Shown here one piece after another: positions 26,341-39,951 of a stretch of 64,000 nt of DNA. The translations under genes and the position numbers were made by a program. Numbering within the stretch: position 1 is the stretch's first letter; every line of letters starts with the position of its first letter. The stretch is from contig HG738139.1 of NCBI GenBank assembly GCA_000499405.2, forward strand, positions 915,733 to 979,732. The letters are read 5' to 3'. Source of the stretch: Onchocerca volvulus. Taxonomy: Eukaryota > Nematoda > Chromadorea > Rhabditida > Onchocercidae. The notes beneath the pieces are model-generated. The model worked only from the letters and a program-made list of their open reading frames with translations. It was not told where the DNA came from and searched no databases.

Positions 26341-29300
26341 GTTTCGATGTTAAGTTTAAAATCATAAATTTAAATCAAAAGTTTAAAATTATACATTCAA
26401 ATCAATGTATTTAAAATTTATTAAAAACCAAGAAATGGACATAGTTTATTCGATTCAATATAATATTTGAATATATAATTATTGTGCTAAAGTAAAAATA
26501 CATTTTTTTGAATATTTCAAAATTATATTCGTTTATTTTGCAATAAACTAATAAAGCTTAGATGAAAAAAAAAAGTGAATTGACATGATTTATTTTCGAA
26601 TTTAATGAATATTTTCATTGAAAATATATGAGAAGCTGAATAAACAGATAGATGTATAATTTAGTCAACACTATAATTTTGGGCAATTTAAAGAAAAAAA
26701 TTAAAATTACATAGTATTAAACGTTTTGTAAGTAAAATTTTAATGTCATGTAATTTTGATTTTTTTTTTAATTTTTGCATTTTAAACAATTTATAATGAT
26801 TGCAGCAATTCCTTTAATTTCTTTTTTCCTTTCTTTGTATTATGCGAAATTGTAGCTTTAGCTAATAAGACGAGAGATAACTTTTTAGTTTTCGAAACTC
26901 ATTAAAATACTGCCAAAAAAAAAGAAAGGGATAAAAAAAAAAAATGTCCCTACGGATAATGGTTGATGGTTCAGAAGATTTAACTATTTTAAATTTCATT
27001 GCCAAATTTCAATTTTACTGCCAAATCTTTAGTGATCTAGCAATTGTTAATCTTGTGCAACTAAAATTTAATTTAATTTTTCTCTACTTCTTTTCAACTT
27101 TTTGAATGAGAAAGCAATAAAGAGTGCGAAAAGTTAGCTAAAAGTCATAAATCATTGTTAGGCTTGCTGTCACTCATATGTAAATACGACATTTTGTTTT
27201 GATCTTTTCGCCGTATTATTCGACTTCGAATTACTGTAGAAGTTAATGCTAAAACTGCTATTTGTTTATAGAATAAAGACGACAGAGTATGTCGCCAAAA
27301 AAGAAGAAAAATCGGATTTTTTTTTTTTAGTTTTCTAATTTTAAAAAATATTTCAATTTAAACTTCATCTAATACATGGAATATAGTTAATCAATTTGTT
27401 TAAGTGCTTATACTGTCTTTGAATTTTTAAAGCTTATTTTATGTATTTTCAATTCCAATTTTTTTCAACATTTCCTTAGGAAGAATTAATTTCATCGATT
27501 CGTCACAAGTGCAATCAATTCTTGGCTCTAATTAATTGCTGCTGTTTCGTTAAATATTCAAAAATCTTTCAAATAGTTTCGTCTTCTTCTCCTTTCATTC
27601 ATTTCTATTTTAATTCATTTCAGAAGAGGTAATCTTCAAATTTGAGCAAGATTTACATATGAAAGTAAATATGCTCCATTGTTTAGTGATATTTATTTGA
27701 GGGATTGGAAGTGATTTATGAAAATGACAGTTGCAATGACCTTGCTCGAGTATACACACTTATTAGCATAAGTAGTTGATTGTTATGGGACATTTTCGAA
27801 GAAATTAGCATATTATATACCACGTCCTTAACTCGGCTTATTACGTCTGTTCCACTTCTCCCTTTCAAGTTTACCAACAATTTTTAAATTAACAATCATA
27901 ATCTTCCACTTTCTTTACTCATTCGCAAATAATCATTTAGTAATTCGCAACATTTACGACAAAAGATTTCAACTTGGTTAACTGATATTGAATGAAATTA
28001 CTTTACCTTATTAGGAAATTAAATATTTTCTCTCTAATAGCCTAAGAAGTATTTTAGCTACTTCTGCACACTGAAATACAGAAAGATTATTCCCATGCTG
28101 AAAGGTTAGATTTCATTTATCCAAACATTTTTGGTGAGAATCTTTCATCACATTTTTTTTTTGAAGACTTTTTCATTTATATTATCGAATTATTCCAATT
28201 CATTCTCGTTCTGTGTTTTGAAGTATAATAAAAAAGATAGGACATTATTTTTTTTAATGGATGCTGAAAAGTTCAGAGTTCGTTTCATTTTTTAAATCGA
28301 AGAATTTGAAAAATTTCTCTTTCAGGTGTGAATTTGCTATTTTTTTTTCGCTTTTTTTTTTTTGTTTGTCCTTTAAAAGCTTACTTTTTATATTTTTTTA
28401 TTATGTCATCAAATTTTTGCTCGAAAATACAGTTTTTAAAATTTTAGAACTTTTCTAGCTCTTCTCTAGCATAATTATTTATCTTTTCTTATTTAAATTT
28501 TAAACTTAATTTGCAAGCTTTACAAGTATTATTTGTAATGCTTTACTAAGATAATGCCCTATAAAATTTGTTTACAAAGTCCTATAAAATTTGTTTAATT
28601 TCGGATGATTTGTTTATAACGTTGGAAAATTTGTTTATAATTTTATTAATATGATGAAAATAGAGCAATTTTGGCTTACAATAGGGAATTCGATGTTTAC
28701 ATATGATGAGTTTTTTAACACTAATGATAACAGTAATTGTAACAAAAATTATTACAATATAATTAGTAAGTGATAAGAACGGTTGTAATAATAGCAATTA
28801 CATTTTAATTAATTAGTGATGACGATAGTTGTTATTATGGCGGTTATATTTAAACTTACATAAATGTCCATTCAGCATCTTGTCAAATTTTATCTCCGAA
28901 ATACAACAAATATTGTAATTTTAAAACTTTTTTAGGCGATAGGTAGGATTAAAGTAACAAAACCATTGAAACACAACAACATAGCATACATTAATGAAAT
29001 TGTATTTCAGCTGAAGAAGATAAGGAATAATTTTTGCTAAATTTTTAGGAATTCCTAATTAGAAATCAAATTTGATAATTAAAAAAATAACAAAAGAATG
29101 ATGAAATTATGAAATATTGTTGTGACAAAAGTGGCGAAAATGGTGACAAAAATAACAAGATAATATTGTAGATGAAATTAAATGGAAAAAATCGATAATA
29201 TTGTGATATATAAATATTATAAGGAATCATGATTAAAGATAAATTAATCACTAGTAATTCATTTTCGTTATTTTGCATGTGAAATAAAAATTTTGCTTTG

Positions 29301-32300
29301 AAAAATATGTCAAAATAGTTATTAGCATAAGTTGTGATAGATGGCGAACTTTTTAATTCAATGCATTGATAATTTGAAGCAATCTTATTTGTTGTTTTGT
29401 CGAAATAAGAATAAAAATGAAATTTCGTATGAAATGAAATTTTATTTAAAGAAAATTTCATTTGAAAATAGAAACAGACGAACAAATGCATTTTATATTA
29501 ACTGATGAAATAAAGAAATATTTAGTTTTTTTAAATAGAGAATGAAATTATTTGCTTGGTTTAATAAATAAATTTTGAGTGAATTTTTCCTTTTCTTGCC
29601 CTACATTACTATTTTTGGATAATTTTCAAACTTTAAAATCAAAAAAAGAAAATTGAATGGAAAAAATTTTTGATTTATGCAATTTTACATGAATGAAATA
29701 TAAATATTTTCAAAAATACATGAAAAATATTAATAAATGAGCTAAATAGAAATAGAAGATCATAATAGATCATTGTGTTAATCTTTTTTTAAACAATTTT
29801 AGTTCAATTATATTCATGTTGAGATTGAATAAATTTGGATATATGCCAGAAAAAAAAACTGGAATATTCGGGCATAACTATGGAAATGAAACAAACATTA
29901 GAATGCATACAAAACCGATGAAATAAATCATTGAAAAGCAGCTGAAGAAATCAGAATTTATTTTTCTTAGAAATTTCAATCAAATTTTTAAATGAAAAAA
30001 AAAAAGAAGTTGTAGTAAAATGATTGCTAAATTTCAAATTTAAATGAAATTTGCATAAATGTTTATGTTTTATGTCTTGATTAATTAGTTGACGGTAATT
30101 TACGCATAATTAATCAAACTAACCTGCTGTACAGCGTGACATTATTATTAGCTGCCATATCGTTTGTTTTTTTTTTTTTTTTTTTTCAAATGCAGCTGCA
30201 AGATTTGCAAGCTAACCGTCGATTTACCTGTACAGACGGTTAATTAATCGTCTTTTCAATTTCCGTTTTTTCCTAATCTTTTGCTGTTCCGATTTATCTT
30301 TTCATTCTTTTCAGGTTCAATTTCTTGCCTTTCTCCATTCCCGTTTCCTGAGTCGCATTAATTAAATGAAATTCACCTCTCTTGCCTTTTATCACAATTC
30401 CGTTCGTTTTTGTCACAAATTTGCCAATCTTCACAGGATTAAACATCTGTCTCATTTGCTCCCTTTACTTCTTCATTAATTTCATCAGGTTTAATTAAAA
30501 ACGTTACACCTTATCTGTTTAGATAAATTATGCATTACAAAATGCATGCGATAGTAATATCCCACCTTTATAACCCTCTTTTATCAATAAATACATTAAG
30601 CTGACTCATTAAGCTGACAAGTTGGAATAACGTTTTCTCTTCGTCTTTTATAAAATTGCGCATATTTCTTTTAACCAAATTTTCGAGCATTTTAAACTTA
30701 ATTTTGCAAAATTTTATTGATTCCTTCATAGTTTAATCGATGCAAAATATTATTTGATAGATTAAAATTTAATAAATTATTCTTTAATATTTCACAAAAA
30801 TTGAAAGAAAAGTTTGCTGCTATAAAAAATAACAAGAATGATAGTTTTATTTTTGAAATATAAAATTTGAAAGTAAATATTTGAAAAGATAATTATTATT
30901 TTGTCAAATCATTTCCAATATACATATACTATATTTGTTCAATCACAATTCTTTCCTTTTCGATTTATTATTGAATGAAAAATTAAATTAAATGTTACTT
31001 CTTCCTATCGATAATTCAATTTATATTCATTCCAAAAGGAATCTTACTGAACATTGTTTCATAAGAGTGACTTATACGTATAATTATCATAATTTAATCA
31101 TTGGTAAGGAAAATCAAATTATCATGAAAGTAGCTGTAGCAATTGAAGAGAAAGTAATTAGTATGAGAAGAAAGATTCTTTCAGTTTTTCATCTTTCCAT
31201 AAATTTATGGTTGGACGATCAAATTTGCATTAATTTCAAATAAAATATAACGAAAAATTGCTAAACGATATCGAGCTAAAAAGTATGTTTATGTAATGAA
31301 AATTTTGATAGAAAGTTTTCAACTGTCCTTCAGTTCATCACAACAAAAACTTTTATCGTTAATTGCCATCCTTTTAATTACTATTATTTATCGTCGAAAC
31401 TGCAAATTACTTTGATTTTAAAATATATTTTCAATTTAATACCATTTTAAGTATTACATTTAAAAAAAAAAGAAAATACTTTAACTGCTTAATTTCTATT
31501 TTTTATTTTTTTGTGAGAGTTTTTTCAATAAAAAAAAAATTGGAGTAATTTATTTAGGTATTTGTATGAATTAGTTAAATTATAATTGTAATAAATGTCA
31601 ATCGGTTTTGTTAGATTTAGGTAATTTTCAAGCATTTAGTCTCCTTTTGATCTTTCATCTTTAAATTTTACATGCATTTATTGACTTAGTATAAGCTAAA
31701 TTATTCTCACTTCTGGGAAAGACTTTTATTTGTCATCTCGTTCGTTTGATAATTATAATATCAATTATTTGAATTCCAGCTTTGTTTCATTTTAGTTTTA
31801 AATTTTAGTTATTCAATTTTTTCGAAAAGTTCTTTCCATTTTTTTGTTCAAGTTAATTATCGATGAATAAATTTGACTCTATTAAAAATTGAAATAATTT
31901 TTATTAGGCAACAAAACGGATGAACATATTTGTATGACAATAATCATCACATCGTTTTACTAATTTATCATGCAACTTCTACTGATATGATTTATTTTTT
32001 ATCACAAATTTTCATTTAATGAGGAAAATTGATATTGAAATAGGCAAAAACGATTAATTTTTTTTCATCATTAGTTGCATATATTAATTTCGATATATTA
32101 TATTTTCCAATATTTTGCTAATATATAATTCAAGTTCTTTTTTAATTCATTTCATTTTACGTAAATTTCATTACTATTTGATTGTTTTTTCAATATTTTC
32201 GTTTAATTTTTTCATCTCTTCTATACTTTACAGCTTTTTTCTGCTTATAATTTTGAAATGAACGCTGAATACTTTACAGTTACAATTAAACTAGAATTTT

Positions 32301-33318
32301 ACAATTTCATATTTCTTTAAATGTAAATTAGTAAATTATTTGGTTATTAACTTCTGATATATTCTTAAAAATGAAAAAATTTCTTCTCTACAAAACTTTA
32401 CATCTGTATTGAATTCTTTTTTCAAGTTTTTTTTTAAAAAAAAAAGAGGTCTGAAATGCTTTAAAATGCATTTAAAATACTTATTTTATTAAATTCAACG
32501 AAGTCAAAGAAATTTTGTTAGTTTATTTCGTTCATTTCATGGATTAAATTCAAAGTGGAAAAAATTCTTTTATCTTCTATCTCTGTCATCAAATCTAAAT
32601 CCATTCTTTTTTAATTTATTGAATGAATTCAAAAAGCTAAAACGAGTTAAAAAGTTTGAAAGGAAAAAAAAAAAACGAATAATTCATTCATTTTTCAAAT
32701 CAAAAATTATTTGTTATATCATATAGTTGTAAACAAAATTAAAAAATCATTTATTATTGTTATTTTTTTTCTTTTTTCGTTTTCCTTTTGCTTAAAGTTA
32801 ATCATTCCCAATTCTATTTTCAATTTCATTTAAGAGCATTTAGTGACAATTCAAACAAAAAACTTTCTCATTTTGCATTTTTTATCTGTCCATCGTAAAA
32901 TGGGAAGACTAATAATTCTTCATCTTTTCCTTTCGGTTCAAATGACCAAATGTAAATTCATCCAATCTTTTGGTGACATCTAAAAGATTGTCTTATCATC
33001 AAATGATAAAGAATCTTTTTTTAGAGAACAGAGAAGAGGTGATAAAAGCAATTATCGTAATTATAAATTTTAAAAACATTTTTTGATCAGATTTGGTTCT
33101 AATATAAGATGGAAAAAGAAAAGAAAAGTAGGGAAAAGTAAAAATGAACGAGAAAAGAGAAGAAAAGAAGCTAAATAGTTTGATTTTATTTTACAAGTCA
33201 ATAATATAATTTAACTTTTTAAGCTGTTAAATCCCACTTCCTTAAAGCTTATTTCCGCTTTTTTATGTCACACTTGCAATTTCTTCTTTCTTGAGCTGTT
33301 TATTTAACAAAAAAGTTG

Positions 33319-33382
33319 GGAGAGAGAGAGAGGGAGAGAGAAGAAAAGAAAAAGAAGGAGAGAGAGAGAGAGAGAGAGGGGG
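33319..33382. repeat. GA-rich simple repeat
   Basis: Interrupted (GA)n with GGGAGAG and AAGAAAAG interruptions over about 64 bp. No gene attached. Confidence 0.9.
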
Positions 33383-33718
33383 AAAAATGCATTAATGTTT
33401 CTATGTTTTGTTCGCAACTTTTATTTCAAAATCAGTTTCAACACTATGAAATGCTTCATTTACCTTATTTACTATAAAACAATTGAAATTTCGTTGTAAA
33501 TTTGAAATTTTATGCAAAAATTTTGAAATAATTCATTTAAATTTGTTATGAAATACTTAATAATATACCGTATACTATTTTTAAACTTTTCAAGAATAGT
33601 TGATTAAATTAATTTTGCAAATGAGAAAGAAAATCAACTTTCTCAGTTTGATTTGCTAGCTCTTCAATAAACTAACAAAACCATAAATACTTGAGGAATA
33701 GAATTGTTAAATAAAATT

Positions 33719-33874
33719 ATGGCTGAGTGGTCAATGCAAATTGTAGCCAGAGATGATATGCGAAGATATCTGCTGATAGATACTTCGGGCCTTGGGCCCA
33801 ATCAACAAAAGAAATGGCCTGAAAAGGCCTTAGTTGGCATTCAATCTTCTTTTATAAATTTTTCCATGATTTAA
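33719..33874 (+). CDS. Candidate small ORF, 51 aa, unknown
   Basis: ATG 33719 to TAA 33872-33874 gives 51 residues in a segment markedly less AT-rich than its flanks (gggccttgggccc, ggcctgaaaaggcc). The product reads like ordinary protein (MAEWSMQIVARDDMRRYLL…, later GPNQQKKWPEKALVG) with no signal peptide or membrane segment. A stop lies in frame just upstream. No family recognised. It may be a micro-protein, a decayed exon or an insertion relic. Confidence 0.33.
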   Translation: MAEWSMQIVARDDMRRYLLIDTSGLGPNQQKKWPEKALVGIQSSFINFSMI

Positions 33875-35602
33875 AATGCAATGTGTGTGATCTTTCTATA
33901 CGATTAAATCCATAGAGATTCGACTTAATTTATTTATTTCATCTTCTCTCTTCTTTTCATCTTAACTTAAAATTTGATACCAAAAAGCTGAAGAACGATG
34001 GAATATTTAATTATTTGCTGTCGACAATTTATTGCATCTAAATCTTCATGCATATTGATTTAATCTAATTTCCAATTTTTTTTTGCAAACTGTTTTATAA
34101 ATTTTTTATTCTAAAATTCAATTGATGTGAAAATTTGTGAAATATGTTGAAAATTTTTTCAAATTTAGAAGATTCTTGTTGTGACAAAATTTAGATATAT
34201 TAGGAGAGAATTCATTTGTGAAATTAGTTTGAAAAATAGTATTCGTTATAAAAATCTTTTTAAAGTGCTTTCTAAAATTCGTCAAGTTATCCTTTTCAAA
34301 TTTTCTTTTGAGCAATAATGTGAAACAAGTCTTTTGGCAAAGAGTGCTGAAAAGTTGTTCTGCCCTTAGGCCCTTTTAGAAATTCCTAATTTTTAATTTA
34401 CATTTAGATCTTTGCACCGTAATATGTCGAATGACCCGAAAAACTTTTTGATAATTGAAATTTTAGCTCAATTTATCGTTCTTTTTATATTTCGAACTTC
34501 GATCTTTTGCTACTAAATTCAATTAATTGATTTTGGAAGTTAATATCAATGAATATAATTTAATTACTTTCTTGAAATAATTAGAGGTAAAGAGGGTGAA
34601 AAGAAGGGCGAGAAAAATTTGCATAACTTAGATTTATTAGGTAAAAATGGCAGGTGTCAATTTCTCGCATCCTTTAATTAAAGTAATTTGAGAATTATAT
34701 TACAGCTTTGCACTCTCTCATTTTTATGAAATCAAAATTTCCGCTATTGGCTTCGATCTTTCATATCTTTTGGCCAGGCAAATAAAACTTTATTTGGCCA
34801 ATAGTTGCTTTTTGTCTAAACTAATGGCATTTTTAAATCACGCATAATTTGAACAAAACAGCAACGATTTTCTATTTTCTTTAGTGAATTCGAAATTAAA
34901 AATGGTAAATTGCGTCAAACTTTTTCGCATAAATTGAATGAGTGAAAATTAAAGAATTACATAAATTGTTGAAGAATTTTGAATCGAAATTTTCCACAAC
35001 TAAACTTTTCTTTCTAATTTCTTTCCAGCTATGCAGCATGTCTTTTCTATATTCAACTTCTTTTCTATATTTTTCACTTCTTTCAAAATCGAATTGCTTT
35101 CTTTTGAAATTCGGATGAATATGGAAAATTTCATTGTTTTATAAAATTTCAAATATATAACTCTTCCCAGTTTTTAATTTATATAACTTATTTTGGAAAA
35201 TACATGTGATAAGATCATGATAAGCAATAAAAAAAAGGTCAAAGGTGCAAGAAATCAGGCGTTAAACGGGAAAGAAAAGGAGTAACATGTAAGGATGATG
35301 AGAAATGTAGGAGGAAACAAATTATGACAAGATTGAAATTTCTTTGAATTTTTTTTTTTTTTTTGATTTTGAAGTAAAATAAGCGAATTATTAGGAAAAA
35401 AGCTTTGTTTAGAAGAAAAGTTATCGAAAATCTCACTTTTTTTTTACAAATATTCTCAACGATTCTTTAAATTTTATAAAAAAGCTAAAAAATTTTTTGT
35501 GAAAAGAAAAAAATTGAAATGAATTAACAAATGTTTTCATAAATTTTGCGAAGCTATAGTTCTTAGTAGGATGACAATAAATAATCGAGTAGCATCAAAT
35601 GA

Positions 35603-35785
35603 CCTTGTGGAAGTCGAGAACACAATATCCTGAATCGGTTTGCTCATACAAAAAAGGTTTTAAACCAAACTATTGGACGGAATCTTTTGGCTTTAAGACA
35701 GATAAAAGTCCCTTTTGAAAATTTGCTTTATGAAATAGCCCAGCAGGTGGCAAATCGGTCAGATGTGTTTGTACGAAGTCAATAG
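35603..35785 (+). other. Open frame, 60 codons without ATG, unknown
   Basis: A frame open from a TGA at 35600-35602 to TAG 35783-35785 has even, protein-like codon use (…NRFAHTKKVLNQTIGRNLL…, …FENLLYEIAQQVANRSDVF…) in an island richer in G+C than its flanks, about 450 bp upstream of gene B. No start codon, so it would be an internal exon or a relic. The family is not recognised. Direct blocks acgcctttc occur just after it. Confidence 0.28.
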
Positions 35786-36234
35786 GTTGATTTTACAATT
35801 TTACGCCTTTCTTCAATGCCTTTCGTACGAATGATTTCACGCCTTTCATGATACAAAAGTTCGAAGAATATGTTTACTCAAATTTGAAATTGTGAAATAA
35901 TTTTGAAACTTCACTCATATTTTTTGGTAGAGTAACAGCAGTTCCATGTGATTTTGATTATTTTTTTATACAAATGATTAGCAAATTCCCAGATCGTCAA
36001 TTATTTCACGACTAAATTTATTGTTACTCAACGATTGCAAGTCTTCAAGTTATAGAAGTAAATTAAATAAATTAAAATAAAAAATGATTTTCAGATTGAT
36101 TTTTCGTTTTTTATGCAAGAGCTAATTTACTTGTATTAAATTGCTTTGTGAATGATTTTGGCAAATAATTTGGAAAATGTTGTTCGATAAGAAAACTTTT
36201 ACATTATTCAAGTTCGAGACGTAAATGTAGCAGG

Positions 36235-39200
36235 ATGATCTGCCTCATACCTAAACTATTAATTGTTTTTTCTTCTGTATTGTATTCTGTTGTTTACGGT
36301 AATCCGAAGTACCAACGGATATTCATCAATGCAAAGTTCGTTTTTTTTTTTTTTCAAACTTTTTCTCTTAGTTTTTCAAATTTCAAATCACTAATTTCAG
36401 CAGTTTGGATTCTTTTTTGTATTTTTGGATTTCAAATTCTAATTACATATTTGTTTAGATTTTGACCATTCATTTGGAGAAAAATGTTTTTTTTTTCGTT
36501 TTATTATTTTTTCTTTAAATAGAGAACTTCTTCAAAAGTAAAATTTAGGAAAAATTTTTTGATTATATCAAATATTAATCGTTCCTATTTTATTCCTTGT
36601 ATAAATCCGTTAATAGTTTCGGAAATAAAAATACTTCAATTTTTTTTTTTTTTTAAACTTGGGAAAAAAATAATTTCCTTTTTATCTTTCCTTTCAGGGC
36701 AATAAATTTTGTTGATACGACAAAGCATGGCTTTCGAATCGTTCTGTTGAATTCATTTTTAGATGCACATCTTTCACCAACACAAATTCCAACATTATTC
36801 GTTTCAGCAATTCCATTAAAATCAGGCGAACCGCTTATTAGCAAAGTTTTTTATCCTGATAGCATTCGAGAGGATAAACAGGTCATCTGTTTAATCGCTT
36901 TTGAAATTTTCGACTGATAGTTTAGAAATAAAAGTAAAAGTGAATTATGATTTTGATAATTTTATATTCTTTTATTATTCCGATCCACAAAAGATCCAAA
37001 TTCCTACTAAAATTATTAAATACCAAAAAAAAAAATTAAATTATAAAAAATAAAGATAAATGAAAATTATAAGATAAAATCAGAAGTTAAAAGGTGGGCA
37101 TCATATTTGCATCATATATGATATAGAATAAATGCTTTTGACTAAATATGTCTATTGACTTTCAAGAAAATTATCAATTCGATTAAAATTTAACTAATTA
37201 TTTGAATTATTTCATTCATTCATTAATGATTTAGGTATACTTATCAGATCTACGAGAACGATCATGGTATTATATTTGCATTGAATGGGAGAATTTCAAT
37301 CGACATAATGAAACGACCGGAACCGACTGCCGATTGTTGCGAACTTTGGATCGATTTGGGAAAAGTGCGGATACAACAATTGAAGATGTAGAATTGATCG
37401 ACATAACGGCAACTACGATGCAATTCAAAATTCATTCTAATACGAATTTTCCAATAAGGTTTGTCTTTTTCCATTTGAAAATAATTTTTCCGGATAGAGA
37501 TTTTTAATTCGTTCAAATTCATTTCGATAATTATCCTTTTCAGTTTGTACGTTTATTTTTTTCTGGATAGATATTTTCAATTCATTTCGACAGTTTTTCG
37601 TTCAGTTCTTTGCATTTAAAAGTGATTTTTCCGGCAAACTATTAAATAGATTTCCAATCCTTTCAATCTATTTCTCGATCATTTATTTTATCCGCTATCT
37701 CTCATTGCTATCAATTGGAGAAAATTGACGTATATTAGATATCGTTTTTTCCGTCTTGCATCCATCTTCATGACTAGATTTAGCGGGTTAATAGCCTTCC
37801 TTCGTTGCTTATCGTAATCCTACAGTAAGTTGTCAGATTAATCCATAAGAAATGTCACCAAAAGGTGCTCGGCTGATCGTTATCGCTATCGTTGACAATG
37901 ATTCGACCCTTGAGAATTGCCGACCCGATACAGCTTTCACTTATATTACACTTTCATTTCATCTTATCAATCAGTAGTTTGATGTAAAAATGCGAAAAAT
38001 AAGGGAATGCATCAATTGTCGCATCTTTTTTCAAGAAAGAATCATTCGGTGACATGCATCCGTTTTGTTCTACTTTGATTGAATGACAAATTAGAAAATT
38101 CAGTGTATCTGACTTGGTTATGCATAATAAATTTAAATTGGGATTTGAATTCATTAAATTCAATGTAGCATTTTTGGGCGCCAATTTCATCAAATAAATT
38201 TTTCGTAAATTAACTTAACTTTACATATTTTAAATCAACATTTCATGTTCATCAATAAAGTTAAAATTTTCAATAATATATACGTGAAGTTAATAATTTC
38301 GAGAAAATGTTGGTTTTATAATTTTAGATTATAAAAAATTTCAAATTTTAACATCTGAAAACTGAATATGGTCTTTGCAATTTTTGTTTTTTAAATTCAA
38401 ATTATTAATTTGTCTTTCTCATTCTTATCTGATTAATTTCAAATCAATACCATAATTTATCTTTCAGTTTGCTTCTTAAGTACAATTTAAAAAAAAATTC
38501 TTCATTTTGGAAGATAATTAATAATTAATTTATACTAAAAATTATTGAAATCCATGGAAAATCGTGGTCCAAAGGAAAAAAAACAATTTAAAATTCATAG
38601 AAATCAGGAAAAAGAAAGCAAAAAAGCAAAGCAAATTAGTAATTTAAAATGGTTCAAACAATATGTTTTTTCATTGTTAGGCATTAATTTTCCATTTTTT
38701 CTTCCTTTTTGCTTTTTTTCTAATATCCAACAGCAAGAATAAACTAACACTTTCCCTAAAATACTTCTGAAGAAAGTGAAAGTGGAAATGAAGGTAATGT
38801 TGGCTGAGAAAAATTTATTATTTAAATGCCTTTGAAAATCAACCTAATAAAATTTCAAAGGAAATATTTCTTGAAAGTTTAAACAATTTAATAAACAAAA
38901 AATTGAAAAAAAAAGTAACTTGACGGATGATTTATAACGTAAACTTTTGTTTTTATCATATTTGACGTATGTTTAATCATGTCTCGATTTAAAAAAAAAA
39001 AAATATTGAAAATATTTTTAATACTAACATTAACTATAAATTTTTTAGTTTTCATCAATGTATTTTTTGAAAATTCAAATGATATTGATATCGATTATTC
39101 TAATCAATCTATCAGATGGCCTTATTTAACAAAAGATGATAATAAACGGATATGTGTTTTCACAGCTTGATTCTTGAGTGTGTTTATCACTTTTGATTAT

Positions 39201-39951
39201 CCTTTTCAAATTTCAGATAAGAATAATTGAACTTTGGAAAAGTTCAATTAACTAATGTCAATAATATGAAAAGCTAAAAAGTCTTCAGAGAGACCTTCTT
39301 CTCTTCACTCATTCTTCTCACATCTATATCGAATAATGAAGTTAAATTTAAAATAGCACAAACTAACTATATGCTTTGTTTTATAGAACAATCGCTACAT
39401 TACAAGGTGGTACTGTACCTCAGATAGGTTCACAAGTATTTGAATTTCGCGAATCATCCGATCTTGACGTATTATTCACGTTTCTAAAACACGATACAGA
39501 ATATGGAAAGTTATGTATCCGTGAGGAACCACTTACGCGAGGCTATACTTCTATGGGTCGTTACGTTTACGGTATAAGCATCGAAAAGTGCTATTTCGGT
39601 ATGATTTAAAATTGTGCTAAATTAAATTAAATTTCTCTATAAATTGAGAATATCGTTCGGTGAGTTACGAACATCTTTCGAGCATTTTTCTTCCGTTTGC
39701 GAATATCGTTTTATCACTAATTGTTAGAATAAATTTGTTTCGATTTTAAATCTTACCTTTATTATAAATGCGTTTAAATTTTTATTTTAGGAAAATTAAG
39801 AACGAAAGATTACGAACTATCGACCTATGACATGGAAGCCAGTCCATATAGATTTGCGAATTCTTCCGCTCACACAATTTTCATAAATTTCAACATCACT
39901 CTGCTATGTATTCTTATTTTCATATTCATAGTAGGAATAAACTGCTCATAA
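36235..39951 (+). CDS. Gene B: paralogue of gene A, secreted or anchored protein, 5 exons
   Basis: Exons: 36235-36335, 36698-36881, 37235-37458, 39387-39598, 39791-39951. Phases close to 293 aa. A signal peptide of about 22 residues is followed by NPKYQRIF, as in gene A. Exons 2, 3 and 4 are 184, 224 and 212 nt, identical in length to gene A, and the products align without gaps across exons 2-4 (YYICIEWENFNRHNE, TGTDCR, RTLDRFGKSA and KCYFGKLRTKDYELST shared). All four cysteines and the N-glycosylation site (NET) are kept. The C-terminus ends in a small-residue stretch (ANSSA) and a hydrophobic tail, a good GPI-anchor signal. All introns are GT-AG. Intron 3 (1928 bp) contains two small open frames. 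Function unknown; a fibronectin III-like fold is only a guess. Confidence 0.9.
37852..37977 (+). other. Small ORF in gene B intron 3, 41 aa
   Basis: ATG 37852 to TAG 37975-37977, 41 residues (MSPKGARLIVIAIVDNDST…), lies in a locally GC-richer patch of intron 3. It could be a cassette exon relic, a nested micro-gene or chance. No clear acceptor sits directly before it. Not recognised. Confidence 0.2.
38979..39170 (+). other. Small ORF in gene B intron 3 with membrane segment, 63 aa
   Basis: ATG 38979 opens 63 codons to TGA 39168-39170. A basic start (SRFKKKK) precedes a hydrophobic stretch of about 20 residues and then a polar, Asp/Asn-rich part, the layout of a type II membrane protein N-terminus such as a Golgi glycosyltransferase. 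Most of the codons are AT-rich, so chance is possible. No continuing exon was found. Confidence 0.2.

Larger units (their letters stand above)
15305..36234. other. 21-kb gene desert between the two paralogues
   Basis: AT-rich DNA in which I can assemble no complete gene. It contains the 18S/ITS1 relic (21894-21958), AAT and GA microsatellites, a tandem repeat near 25150-25410, and isolated protein-like islands listed separately at 16652, 24771, 26199, 33719 and 35603. A weakly related pair of AT-rich segments occurs at about 24270-24400 and 24425-24550. Long genes with tiny exons and long introns cannot be excluded. Confidence 0.5.

Noticed and set aside
29066..29491. 141-codon minus-strand frame
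   Set aside because: Phe/Ile/Tyr/Asn-rich codon use reflects AT content; no splice context or recognisable motif.
33717..33800. tRNA-Ser/Leu-like start (ggctgagtggtcaa)
   Set aside because: No matching B-box or acceptor stem; an open reading frame explains the segment better.
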